A DNA stretch of 64,000 bases from the NCBI GenBank assembly GCA_027604505.1, contig JADIIX010000067.1:53766-117765 (forward strand). The letters are read 5' to 3'. This stretch comes from Gonapodya sp. JEL0774. Taxonomy: Eukaryota > Monoblepharomycota > Monoblepharidomycetes > Monoblepharidales > Gonapodyaceae. Both the position numbers and the translations under genes were made by a program. The notes beneath the pieces were generated by a model that was given only the letters and a program-made list of their open reading frames with translations, had not been told where the DNA came from and searched no databases. Below, piece after piece: positions 36,823 to 47,904 of the stretch. How positions within the stretch are numbered: the stretch's first letter is position 1; the number at the start of each line of letters is the position of its first letter.

Positions 36823-39356
36823 TGTGGACACGACCTTGCAAGGCGATTAAGGTGGGGTTGACTCAAAAGATATTGAAAGTTCATATTTGGGAACGTGTCT
36901 TCGTCGAATTCCGTCTTCCAGACTCACCACGCTTCTTTCAAAAGTCCCTCTGGAAGCAAGAAGGTCAGTGGTAGAGAGTTGGTAGGCTAGCAAGAGTCGA
37001 GTGACAATAGTTGCTGAGGAAGAATGGTATTTGAACACTATACGTGCGAAGAGAGCTGAGACGAATATGAGGCCGATTTTGATGTGATGATTTGTGGAAC
37101 AAAATGTAGACATCAGTCATTGAAACGGGGTTGTGTGGACGGAAAGAGGGAACGGGGGTCATACTTGGGAGGGGATCACTCCTGCGCGCCCGTAAGACCT
37201 ACGAGGGTGAGCTGCTCAAAACTTTCAAGATGGGGACTCAGAGACAGTGCGCGATCAAGGAAAGTGAGTATAGATGGATATAGCTACCGAGAGGGTATCA
37301 AGAATTTAGCTTGGAGATGCCATGAGACGCCATGGCAGTGCCAGAATATTTCGTTGCCGACGACTTCTATCGATTCAAATTTACATTTTCTCGTCAAAAG
37401 ATCAATTTTCAGGAAATCGAAAGATATGTCGATTTCCATAATCGAGCGCGTCTTCGTTGAGAAAACCTCCAGGGAAGATTTCATTTGGTTTCCATTGGAA
37501 CAATCCGCACCTGAGCTCCCAGTGAAATAACAGCCAGATGGAAGGACAATCCAACGCTCCCAAGAACTTCATTTTCGAGCGATTGGCTTGTAATCCGTTA
37601 GACTAGACTGATTCCCGGAGTAGACGCAGAGAAAATTGACTCACTGGTTCCGTCGGTTTGCATGTCCACTGTTCTTCTCATCACTTGGACACCAGAGAGC
37701 CACACCAGTGAAACATAATCCAATCGCACCTAGTACTCCCACCAATCTAAATCATCGAAGTTGCGAGAAGCGGTCTGACCATATTGTTGTCCAGGCACAA
37801 GTCAAGTCCCGAATTCCATATTCCTCTATCGCTGGCAATTAGCCAATCATAGCTCCAAATAGGCGCGACCACAATACGATGAAGAGCCTCGACTCTTCGG
37901 GGGTTTCAACAACTGATGTTTGATGGTGGCCAGCGCATACGTCACCCTAGGTGGCGAATTGGGGTTCGAATAACACACTCGTCAGCTTTTCACACGGGGA
38001 CACAAGGACCCTCAGGAAACAGGTATCTTGTTTTTGTAGCATCAGTAACCACGCTCGAGGCGTGCTTCACAACCCCAGCGCCAAAAGAATCTCTCCATTG
38101 TTTCCCCCAGTCCGGATCCGATTGAAAGCACGTATGAGACCCTAAGCAAGGGCCACTACTCACCTCTGTTCTTGCAAGCATTCTATTTCTTTGAAGAGTT
38201 GAAGGCTCGTCTCGAACAGCAGTTCAGCAACAGTTCTTGATCAGTCGGAGGGAGAGATGGATCTTTGCGCACTCCGAGAGTCCAATCGGGTCAAGCTCCA
38301 CCACACAGGTCAGTACTTATATCTGTATCATCCTATAAAGCCTTCATATCATACGTTGTGCCAATTGTGAGAGAACAGGATGTAGTCGGAATGAAAGGTG
38401 CCCCGGAAGATGAAGCCGCTACAGACAATCCCGCCAACTTGACCCGGATACTGCAGACATGTTCACCAGCCTGTTATCGGCTTGCTATCAAAGCGAATTG
38501 GTCCTTTGTTTCCAACTCTTCCGAGACCGCCGACAAATAACAAAATAAATTGCACTTCGCAGGTGAACTTTGCACACAATCAATCAACAGAACATGCATT
38601 CGCCGCACCCTTTCTCGATAAGTCATCCATCGCACGAAGAATCAGCTCGTGTCGAAGGACCTTTCTTCTCGGGGTGAGCTTGCGGAGGAAAAGCTATATT
38701 GCGGGAAGAATTATCAGGGTACTTATGGGACGACACCACGAACGGAGCCCGCACTGAGAGGAAAAAATGGTAATTCAAATTAAAGAGACCACTTGGTAGC
38801 TTCAACAGCTTTCGAGATCGCTCTAAATAGCTCCAGACAACAATTTCTGTAAAATCTCTCAAGACCAATTTCTCGGCTGAGATTCATTCAATGCGTGAAA
38901 GAGAGATGGGGTGATGTAAGACGCCAATTGCATGCTCTCTCAAGCCCGAAAAGCCAAAGAGTGGATGTCAATATCTGCGTGCATTCATATTCGGTTCACC
39001 GTGAGTCACAGAATACTATGTCTCGCCTGGAATTACAGCAGTTTAGTCTCAAACACGCTACCATTCCTCCTTGCGCACAGTCGTCATTCAAAATATCGAT
39101 GTGCCTTTTCCTTGGTTTAAGCATGCCGGCTGAACTTTATCCGATTTCTCCGAACCTCGATGTTGCGATGATTGCTACATAATCAAGGTCTCTGAATAAT
39201 TGCATTCGCACGCCAACAGACGCTCACGTAATCCATCATTGAAAAACTCTCCAAGTTTATATAACGCCGTGCACACTTCGAGCATTCGCAGAGTCATTCC
39301 AGCGGTACCTAAACTCCAATCGACTACATAAGACCTGAACACCTGAACGCTACAGA
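36823..39356. other. Gene-poor region
   Basis: 2.5 kb without a supportable gene. Open frames are short and lack domains or coherent splicing. Around 37640-37760 the minus strand has a hydrophobic run (LVGVLGAIGLCFTGVALW) that could be a membrane segment of a decayed gene. The right end is the 5' region of the dehydrogenase gene. Confidence 0.4.
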
Positions 39357-40217
39357 ATGGCCAACACAATTGTCGTCGCTGGTTTCGGCCCTGGCATCTC
39401 CAACTCCGTGGCTCGTCACTGGGGGAAACTCCGCCTCAACGTCGCCCTCGTGTCCAGGACGAAATCGCGAGTCGACGAAGGAGCGGCTGCGCTCGCCAAG
39501 GACGGCATCAACGCCAAAGGATTCGCGGCCGACCTCGCTGACTCGCAGGCCGTGAAGGATGTGTTGGCAGCTATCAAAGCTGCCTTTGCAGGATCGAAGA
39601 TCGCGATTCTTCACTGGTGGGTGCTTTTACCTGTGCTCGATTTGAATTCGACCGTTCCCTATTTGTCCTGACCCAAGAATCACGTCTGAAATGCAGGAAT
39701 GCCTACGGTGCACCCGCTGGTCTTCTTGAAGAGAAGGCTGTGAAGAACCTTACCGATGGCTTCGCAGTTTCGGTGACCAGTTTGGTTGTCGCTGTGCAAG
39801 CAATCGTGGACGATCTCGAAGCCACAAAGGGCGCGGTTTTAGTCACGGGCGGTGGATTTGGTGTGGGTGTTCTGTTGTTTCCTCAACCTTTACGCCGCAA
39901 GTTCTCGGCCTCACTCATGGCTTACCCTTGTTATCCTGGTGCAACCTCAGCTGGAGTCCGACCAAGTTGTGCAGTATGCCATTGCCTCCAACGCGTCAGT
40001 TCTGGCTGTGCACAAATCTGCCCAACGTAAGTTGGTCAACCTCCTCAACGGCACCCTGAAGCCCAAGGGGGTGTACGCTGGTGAGGTGACCGTCACTGGC
40101 ATTGTCAAGGGAACAGCGTGGGATCGCGGAAATGCAAGTCTCAACCCAGACGACATTGCGGCCAAGTTTGGAGAGATCGAAGCGAAGAGGGACGTGGTGA
40201 CGGTCATTTTTGGGTAG
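39357..40217 (+). CDS. Short-chain dehydrogenase/reductase, bacterial-like subfamily
   Basis: NAD(P)-dependent Rossmann-fold oxidoreductase with unknown substrate. Three exons, 39357-39616, 39697-39862 and 39951-40217, give 230 aa. The nucleotide-binding motif is VVAGFGPGISNS near residue 6. Strand 2 has VSRTKSRVD, the strand-4 motif is HWNAYGAPAG where classical SDRs have NNAG, and strand 5 is VLVTGGGFG. The usual Tyr-x3-Lys pair is not obvious: the expected region reads ASVLAVHKSAQRKL. This GFGPGIS/NAYG pattern is one I associate with a mostly bacterial SDR subgroup, so transfer is possible, but two introns show it is now a normal nuclear gene. The ATG at 39357 is the first in frame and gives a compact N-terminus. 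Confidence 0.85.
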
Positions 40218-40750
40218 CGCAGATTGCGGAACGTTCTTTGAATGGCGTTTGGGTGTACGGTTCATCACATTTTATTAGCATAAGTTGTATCAAAGCATTT
40301 TCCTTTCAATTCTAAAGCACTTTGAACACTTAAATTCACGTCATTGACTTCCCTAACTCAATCCTCGGGCGCATTATACTCTGTGAATCAAACGTACACA
40401 GTCGAACTCACTTCATTGGTTTCTCTGACTTAAGTGCAGTGAACAGGGAGGTCGGTTGGAAGCAGAGCTGAGAAGGCGAGGATCGTAATGAGATGGTACA
40501 GGAATCAGCAATACGAATCAATGTGCTTGAGGCGATTGTTGCCTCCATGCGCACGAGGTCCACAGTCAACAGGGTCTTCAGATAAAGAAGCGGATGGATT
40601 TTCCGATTGCAAGCAAACGAACTAGAAGCAGAGCCCTTATGGCATGGGGAATTCTCGCGGAAATTTGAGAATAGCCGCTCGGCGGACCGAAATGATCAAC
40701 ATTCACTAGTATTTTATACATTGGTGTAGTTTAGAATAAATCCTGTATCA
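40218..40750. other. Intergenic region, no gene seen
   Basis: 3' flank of the dehydrogenase gene. Neither strand shows a coding signal or repeat that I recognise. Confidence 0.5.
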
Positions 40751-41270
40751 TATCATCGGGTTCCATGTCCGCAGGGAGCGTCCACATCGAGTGCGTGACC
40801 CGGATGAAGCAAGGACTGGTGCCGATCAAATGGTGAAGAGAAACAGACGAAGTGTTTCAGATGTGCAAGTTTCACTCACCGTTTACCTAGGCGAGTGTAC
40901 TTCTCCCGGACAAGTGAGGAGTGGACAATTGGTAGGACGAATCGCATCAGCAGCGCGAGAATGGGCCAGAAATAGACGCCAACGACTCATGTTAAAACGC
41001 TTATATCAGTGCAAATGCGAAATGTAGCAGAGTACGTGAAGAATGGGTACGCGCGCCTACCATCCTGTATTGATCCACACAAAGCAAAGAATTGGTCCGT
41101 CGCCTTGTTCCTAGAAAGGACCACGACATGATGTGCTAGAAGACAGAAAGCATGCTGTGTTGTTAGCGAAAGGTACTTGAGGAAGGGAAGACGCAAGGAA
41201 CCGCACTCACCACAAAACAGTCCCCATTCGTAAGGATCACATAAACGTACCAATCACCTGCTCAGATGTA
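40751..41270 (-). repeat. Divergent copy of repeat family R
   Basis: Resembles the better-preserved copies at 41440 and 50265, mainly at the protein level. On the minus strand, GLFCGE and AHHVVVLSRNKA parallel GLYCGE and EHLLVVVPGQRPG, and a further block near 40800 reads SPCFIRV, as in ASPCFIRV of the other copies. The order of blocks differs, suggesting a tandem or rearranged copy. Confidence 0.5.
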
Positions 41271-41439
41271 CAGTTCTGATGCAAAATTTCACGCGAGGCT
41301 TCTAAAGGCTTGCACGGGCGCCGTCTTGGTGATATTTGATGCGACCAATCCAAGTTCATGAATGGCAGGGACTGTGGACATAGAAGACGACAACGAGGAG
41401 AAGCCCAAGCTACAAAGAGAGCAAGAAAGGAAGATCCTG

Positions 41440-42065
41440 CTTTGGCGGAGAGCTTGTCGAAAATTCTGTGAACGTTTGCCGTCCAGGTCGGGAAAGACCC
41501 TGGACGTTGCCCGGGGACCACCACGAGGAGGTGTTCTACCAGAAGACGTAGGGAATAGAGCGTTGTTGAAAATTTGAGAACTCTAGAGAACGATGAGGGA
41601 AATCCGAAACAGAGCAAGAACCTCACCAAATACAGTCCCCATATGAAAGCGTCACCAGTCTGCGAACGGAGATGCAGTCCCAAGGTGACAGTTCGAGGCC
41701 AGGAATCAAAGAGATAGCGGTCGTCGTCTTCTGTGAGGGTGCTTCTCCAATCCGATTCTAGTTGATGTCCGGGAACCACCCGCCTTTCATCCCTGCGCTC
41801 GAGCGAATAGCATCCTAGTTACAGGTGGGTACAAGCCACCACCTGGTTCCGAGGTTGCCACCACTAGCTCCACACGGTCACGTCCCGTTACTTGCTGGCC
41901 TAACGCCATACCGAAGAAGGAGCGCGAGCGTGCTTCACCGACCCGGATAAAGCAGGGACTGGCGCGAAGGAATCCTGGTAGCAAGGAAAGGCAGTTACAG
42001 TGAGAAACTGATTCGGCTATCGCGGGTCCCAAGGCAGCTCACATGGGCGGGGGTTTATGGTGAAG
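41440..42065 (-). repeat. Copy of repeat family R (possible gene remnant)
   Basis: About 625 bp that recurs in the same orientation at 50265-50888 with roughly 90 percent identity. Minus-strand open frames are conserved between copies: one reads ASPCFIRV and continues to VELVVATSEPGGGLYPPVTR, the next FPSSFSRVLKFSTTLYS and EHLLVVVPGQRPGS. Conserved frames suggest a former gene and not a simple noncoding repeat. No transposase, reverse transcriptase or terminal repeats were recognised. Confidence 0.75.
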
Positions 42066-43273
42066 GAAAGCGAAACCCAGGCAGATTTGGGTTGATTGCT
42101 GTTTCTTATAGCGTGAACCTTGCACATTCCTGTGGTCAGATCCACCAGCAACTAACTTTGAAATTCCAGCCAGCTCTGCTCCGACAGCGAGCTCGCACTT
42201 CCAGCCGCTGGGCTTGCACGATGAGCAGTGACGGACGAGGTTAAGAATGGCAGCGCCGGAAGTTGTGCTTTATGGACTTGGGAACACCAAGTTTGCGAAT
42301 GGAAGCGACGTAGACACTTCAAATCTAACGTAGCGCAGTTGATATCACTACTACTCTTGATCGCACTGGCGTTTAGGAATTCGGTTAGTTTGTGGGCTGA
42401 ATTGTAGTGAGTGACCACTGTGCCTGCAAACCCTTCATGGATAGAAACAACTGCAACAGGTGCTGATTGGTGCAACATCGTGGGAGGTCCTCTTTGTGTT
42501 TGCTGTAAGATGCGAATTACATCCATGTATTTTTGCAAGGAGTGTGATTTTGAGCGGCAGTTGGTGGAAAGTCTGAAGCGGTTCTTACCTGTCAGCGGGC
42601 AAATCTTTTAAAAGCTCCCATAACTCAGGTGGCACTTTTTGCAATAGAACATGAGTGTTCGGACTTATACACATGCAAATGTGTTTTGATATCGAAGTGA
42701 CGGCCTCAGTTTGTTACTTAGCCGAGTGGACGAATTAGGACCCGCGGCCAACGGATCTTTGCTTCCCACCTTCAAAGCGATCTTTTCACCCACAGTCGTC
42801 ACATGGACAAATCTCCAGCGCAAATGCCTTGAAAAATTCTTGAACTGTCTTGGTCCTGGCCTACAAAGATCTGATGGGCCCATATCTGCCCGGTGTCAGA
42901 TTCCAGCCTCCGAATCAAAACAACAAATGGCCACCTTTCGGATTTCCCAACGATTGCCTGCGTCAAGCTTGGCGTCCTATCAATAATTAACAACTCTGTG
43001 TTCCCAAAAGATGGGACACCCAATTCTCCTTGCTTCCTCGCCACAGCCGACAGACATGATATTCTGTCATGTCTTCATGTGTGTGAGCGTGAGTTCAATT
43101 GCTTTTCAATTAACTCATCAAAAACCCGTATTTCAAAGTTTGAGGTGTGATCTTCATGTAATCTTAGATGTTGCACTACTGCTGGTCCCAGTCACCCGCT
43201 GGTTCCCGCTGAAATTTCCCAGTAGTGGCCCACACCAAGCTGCATCGATTCTGTCGCCTGCTATCCATCATAA
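42066..43273. other. Intergenic region, no gene seen
   Basis: 1.2 kb 5' of the kinase gene. Short open frames on both strands show no domain. It may hold the kinase promoter, but no element could be assigned. Confidence 0.45.
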
Positions 43274-46200
43274 ATGGCCGAAAATCTCATACCTCTTCGC
43301 AGTCAAGTCGAGCCAGGGGGTTCTGGAGGCGTCGGTGACAGTGTGGAAATCAAAACCAAGGCCGAGCAATGGGAGTTGTTGGGAACCCTGAATCCAGTGA
43401 GCAATCAATGCTCGATACTTAACTACCGCATATTCTCATGCTGATCATGTCTGCTGTAGACTATGGGCGCTGGAGAAGTCGTGGGTGGACGTGCGCTGAA
43501 AGCGGACCGGAGAAACACCAGAGTGAGTGAACCTGGTCACATCCGGGGAAAATCCATCGAATCAACCCCCAATTTTCAATTATTTACAGGATCTCAAGAG
43601 GAAGCGGGTGCAGGGGACCGCGCCTGCGGTTGGAGGAGGCGTGGAGGACATGGCGAAGAACAAGGACACCGTAAGTGCTTTCACCTGTCGCGAATATTGA
43701 CACCTGTATCTGTGTCTGACGGAAACTCTTTCACATGTCAAGGAATTTGTGGACTCCACCTCGCTTCGCTGTAACGCGGAAAAGCGCCAAAAGCTGGTCC
43801 AAAATGCGGGGACGGGAACCGGCCAGTCGCGTCCACGCCAACCACAGAGGACGATGCAGAACCTGGTTGATTTCACTCCTAAAATACCTACAGAAGCAAA
43901 GGTGAGAGCTACATGGCAATATATCACCAGCATGTCATTCTGCGGTTCTAACCACTGCATGCGGGCAATCCCGCTGTTTTTGGTTTGCTGTTCCGTTACG
44001 CTTCCAATGGAAAGCTCGCCGCAACCAAAACACCGCCGAAGATTGATGACCCAACTGGAGTAAGTTCTCTTGGTGCAATGTAAACATCGTATCAGTGACG
44101 AAAGTGTCTGACTGAATCTCCTTCCCGTGTCAAGGAACCTGCGGACCCCACATCGCTTCATCCCAACGTGGACAAGCGCCAAACGCAGGGTAACCATCAG
44201 GGGACGGGAAATGTCCGATCGCTTCCACGCCAACTGCGGACGACGATGCAATCCCCGGTTGGTATCACTTCTAAATTAGCAACAAAAGCGCAGGTGAGAG
44301 CGACATGGCATTACATCACCACGTATCATTCTGCCCTTCTAACCACTGCATTCGTTCAATATCGCTTTTTTGGTTTGCTGTTCTGATACGCTTCCAATGG
44401 ACAGCTCGGCACGGCCCCAATACAGCTGAACGTTGATCGCAGCACTAGAGTAAGTTCTCTCGGTATTATGTGTGCATCGTATCAGCGATGAATGTTAACA
44501 ACTTGGCTCGTGAATCAGATACAGAAGTTGCAGCAACCTCATGCCACACCGTCTGAGTGTGAGGTGTTCGTCGCACAACGAGGTGCAATGCGGGGAATCG
44601 AGAGAGCAGCTGAAGAGCCTTCGGGCTGCAACAACACCGTATGTCGTATTCTGTACCGCGCTTTCACCATCTGTATAAGCGAATTCCAAACTGACTGATT
44701 GACAAATGAATATCTTCACGCGGGATGCTCCTCTCACCAAACGCTTATTTCTGTGGACAGCGAACTGTTCCGATTGCAACGAATGGACCTTTCCAGTTCG
44801 GTGTCAACAATCTGGACAAGGCAGTCGAAGCCGCTTCAAATACCAATTTTATGGAGACGTCGGATACAAAGGTGGGTTATTGGCCCTTTGCCACAATCGA
44901 CTGAAGTGAATTGGATTCTCATATTATCCTTTCTATCCCAGCTTCTCACAACAACTCAATGCCAGCTGAATGAGAAACTACGTGAACCTAGCTTGCGTCA
45001 GTGTGAGCTCCACATGGTGCCCACTGCAATGTTGGCTGAAGTCCCACGAGTGGCAAAGCTTCGAATAAAAGGCCCAGCCATGCCGATAAAGATTAGGATC
45101 AAAGGCCCCGTCGTGTCACTCAACGAAGAGAAAATCAAAGCGCCAGGATTCCCGTTCATGGATGGCACCAAGGTAAGCGTGGTTCGGCTTTATTGCGATC
45201 AATCGCATCTGGTGTTGGTGATTCCTGACACCCGGTTGATGTTCCCCATTGTTGTACTGCCTTCGCGTCACCGCTACCACTCCACTTAAAAGCAGGCTTC
45301 CGCCAATCCCAGATCACTTCATCAGACCGTACTGGAAACGGGGTCACTCTGCGTTGCCGAAGCCCCACAGCAGCTCGCTTTTGAAAACCAGGTGTCCTTA
45401 TCCAGTGCACCATCCCCAGCAAAAGATGTGGTCCTTGGAGGCAAGCAAAAATTGACTTTCGTTGATGAGGTGAGAGAATCACTGGTCTTTGGCGAAGTGC
45501 TAGCAATTGCTTCACCAGAAACATGTCCGTCTGATTATGGTGGGGGCGGTTGTTGTGGATCAGGTCAATTTCCTCAGAGCAACTCTTAATCAAAAGGATC
45601 TGGGTGATTTCATAATAGGAGGTGAACTTGGTCAAGGAACATCGGGTGTTGTAAAGCTTGGTGTTATTGAGGTGACGGGGTTCAGGTGAGTTCTGGCAAA
45701 AGTCGATGCTCAGAAAAGCAAGGTTTCCATCTCCACTTTGCACCATCAGAGAGTCCTTGGGTAGTCCCCGCGAGTGGGCCGTTGTGGCTTTGAAATACTA
45801 CCGTCGTAAAGGCATTAATGGGAAGGTGCCTGGGGATGCTAGAGCTGAAAAAGCGGTGAGTCAATCTATGTTTTGATTCTAGGGAACATTGGCTGCTTAT
45901 CTGAGTATTCAAATGGAAAGATCCTCGAGCAGCATGTCCACGAGAATTTGGCTAATTTTCTTGGGCAGAAGATAGTAGTGGGAACAAATCAGCTGACGAA
46001 GACTGTCACTGTGAATATGTTTGAGTATGTAAGCATGGATTTATCGGTGAGTTTGCCAATTGAGATGATAAGCACACGTTCATTCATCAGGGTATCTTTG
46101 CTTGTTCTCATGGTGTACTTTCACGGCTTAGTCCATTATCCAGCAATTCAGAGCCGCGGGAAAGATCATCCCATTACAATTTGCTCAATCGTTATTTGTA

Positions 46201-47486
46201 CAGTTGATGCGTGTTTTAGCAGACCTTCATGACGAGTACACTTTGCATGCGGTGAGTGGAATTCAAACTCCAAGAGAAGCAGTGTGCCTGATTCTAACAC
46301 AAAGTCGTTACTGGTTCTGTGTATCAGGATGTGAAGCCTCCCAATGTTTTGATCGGAATGACGGGAATATTGAAGCTTGGGGATTTCGGGCTTGCTCGTC
46401 AAACAAACATGAGCGGACGCATCATACCATCTGTATCGGCACCGATAGGAACCAAGTGTTACCTTGCACCTGAACTTCTTCTGAAAGGGTTACTCGGTGT
46501 TGATGGATCTTACGGACTCGACGTCGGTGAGCTCATTGCCAAAATCCAAATCGCCGATCTTATCCAGTCATGAATGCATTCCTATTAATTTTGTCAGATC
46601 TTTATGCTGCCGGCATGACTATTGCCGAGGTTCTTGTTGGATTTCGTGTGGGAATGCCGCATCCTAGGAAGATCTCGGTGTGGCGGGATATTATGGAAGA
46701 CACTATTTCCTCCAGGCCACTCCAAGGAGATGGGTTACGGATGGAGTTCCTGCGGTTTCTGATGAATGAGCCAGCTTGCAAGAGGAGGACAACATCTGCG
46801 ATCAACCAGTTCTGTCTCAACAGAGATCCTTTCAACTTCCCTGCCAGTGGCGAGCAGATGTCTCTTCGGATCAATTTGCTTGGAAAACCTCAGTTCGGTG
46901 AGATGAGGAATCTTGAAGTTGATTGAGGATTCCATCTCTGATTTTATTCTTTTACTTCACTGTCTTTCCCCCTTAGATCCACCAGTTCTACCGACTTGGC
47001 AGTGCTATATGACTCCAGCACCTGCCTCTCCTCAGCTTATTGCTGTCACAGCTCCATTTCATGCTGTAGATGGCCGAACATGCCCACTCTATGGACTCCT
47101 GCGCTCTCGTGCCAGGCAGAGAGCGCCCCTGCTTTCAAATTGGGACGGATCCCTTACAGCAGTTCTAGCAGCGCTAAATGCAAATGCACCTTTGGTGCAG
47201 GACTTTTTAGATGGTGAAAATAGCGATCTCAGCAGGATCTTGGGTTCACTGCTGTCCTGGGACCCCCAAGTGAGGGGTTGCGCACGTATCTGGCTGGCAC
47301 GAATGTGCATATTAGGGTGGGGCTCTGCCATGTGAGTGGATGTGGTCAAGACATGGGCAATGTCAGCAAGATTGAAGTCCAGTTTGGCTTGTTTCCTCTA
47401 GCTCATCTCAAAACTGGAGCTTAGAGAACGTCTTCACTTATGCGGACTTGCCTGCTCAGGTGCAACAACTTATTCCGCATCCTTAA
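43274..47486 (+). CDS. 19-exon protein kinase with long N-terminal extension
   Basis: Nineteen exons join in phase and give 909 aa: 43274-43396, 43460-43522, 43590-43670, 43743-43901, 44015-44059, 44135-44293, 44405-44449, 44519-44638, 44761-44871, 44942-45172, 45293-45469, 45564-45685, 45750-45855, 45906-46046, 46144-46251, 46328-46526, 46598-46897, 46977-47331 and 47402-47486. The first 440 or so residues are low-complexity. The kinase domain follows: GGELGQGTSGVV, VVALKYY, a catalytic loop reading HADVKPPN instead of HRDxKxxN, KLGDFGLAR, GTKCYLAPELL and DLYAAGMTIAEVL. The catalytic Asp, Asn and DFG are kept, so activity is plausible. The helix-C Glu is unclear (NGKILEQHVHENL). Layout suggests a CMGC/CDK-like relative, not a named family. 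Exons 4-5 and 6-7 are a tandem duplication. Confidence 0.82.
43743..44449 (+). repeat. Tandem duplication of a two-exon unit
   Basis: Exons 4 and 5 of the kinase gene (159 and 45 bp) are repeated as exons 6 and 7 (again 159 and 45 bp) with a 392-bp period, including the intron between them. The proteins align (EFVDSTSLRCNAEKRQ against EPADPTSLHPNVDKRQ). All four exons are multiples of three, so the duplication adds 68 residues without a frameshift. Confidence 0.88.
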
Positions 47487-47904
47487 GGTGAATAATTTTC
47501 CATACTTCATCTCACTATATTGCAGAAAGTCACTCACTGTGCTTAGAATTCCAAGGTGCACACTGCTATGGTATTGGGAACGTTGACTGTATAATCCTGG
47601 GCCCTGGCACTTCTGTTATCTTTTCTCCTTGGATTTTGTAGTATTCCCCTTGCAAAATTTCTCGAACTATCTAGTACGGGCTAACTGTGCTTGCTCCTCA
47701 ATATTCTTATAATGGATGTGACATTCCTAAATGTTTTTAAACTTCCTGTGCATAATAAGATCCACACGCTTTTGTTCATTAAGGCACTAAATTAGCGACG
47801 GAGCATGAAGCTACTTTTGTGTCATGAGTAGCAGAGACTGTCTTCTCTCACACGATCAAGGTCACTGGTGTCGAATGGAGTAACACAAGAGTACTCAAGT
47901 ATTG
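47487..47904. other. Intergenic region, no gene seen
   Basis: 418 bp of AT-rich sequence between the kinase stop codon and the end of the Furry pseudogene homology. No coding signal was recognised. Confidence 0.5.
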
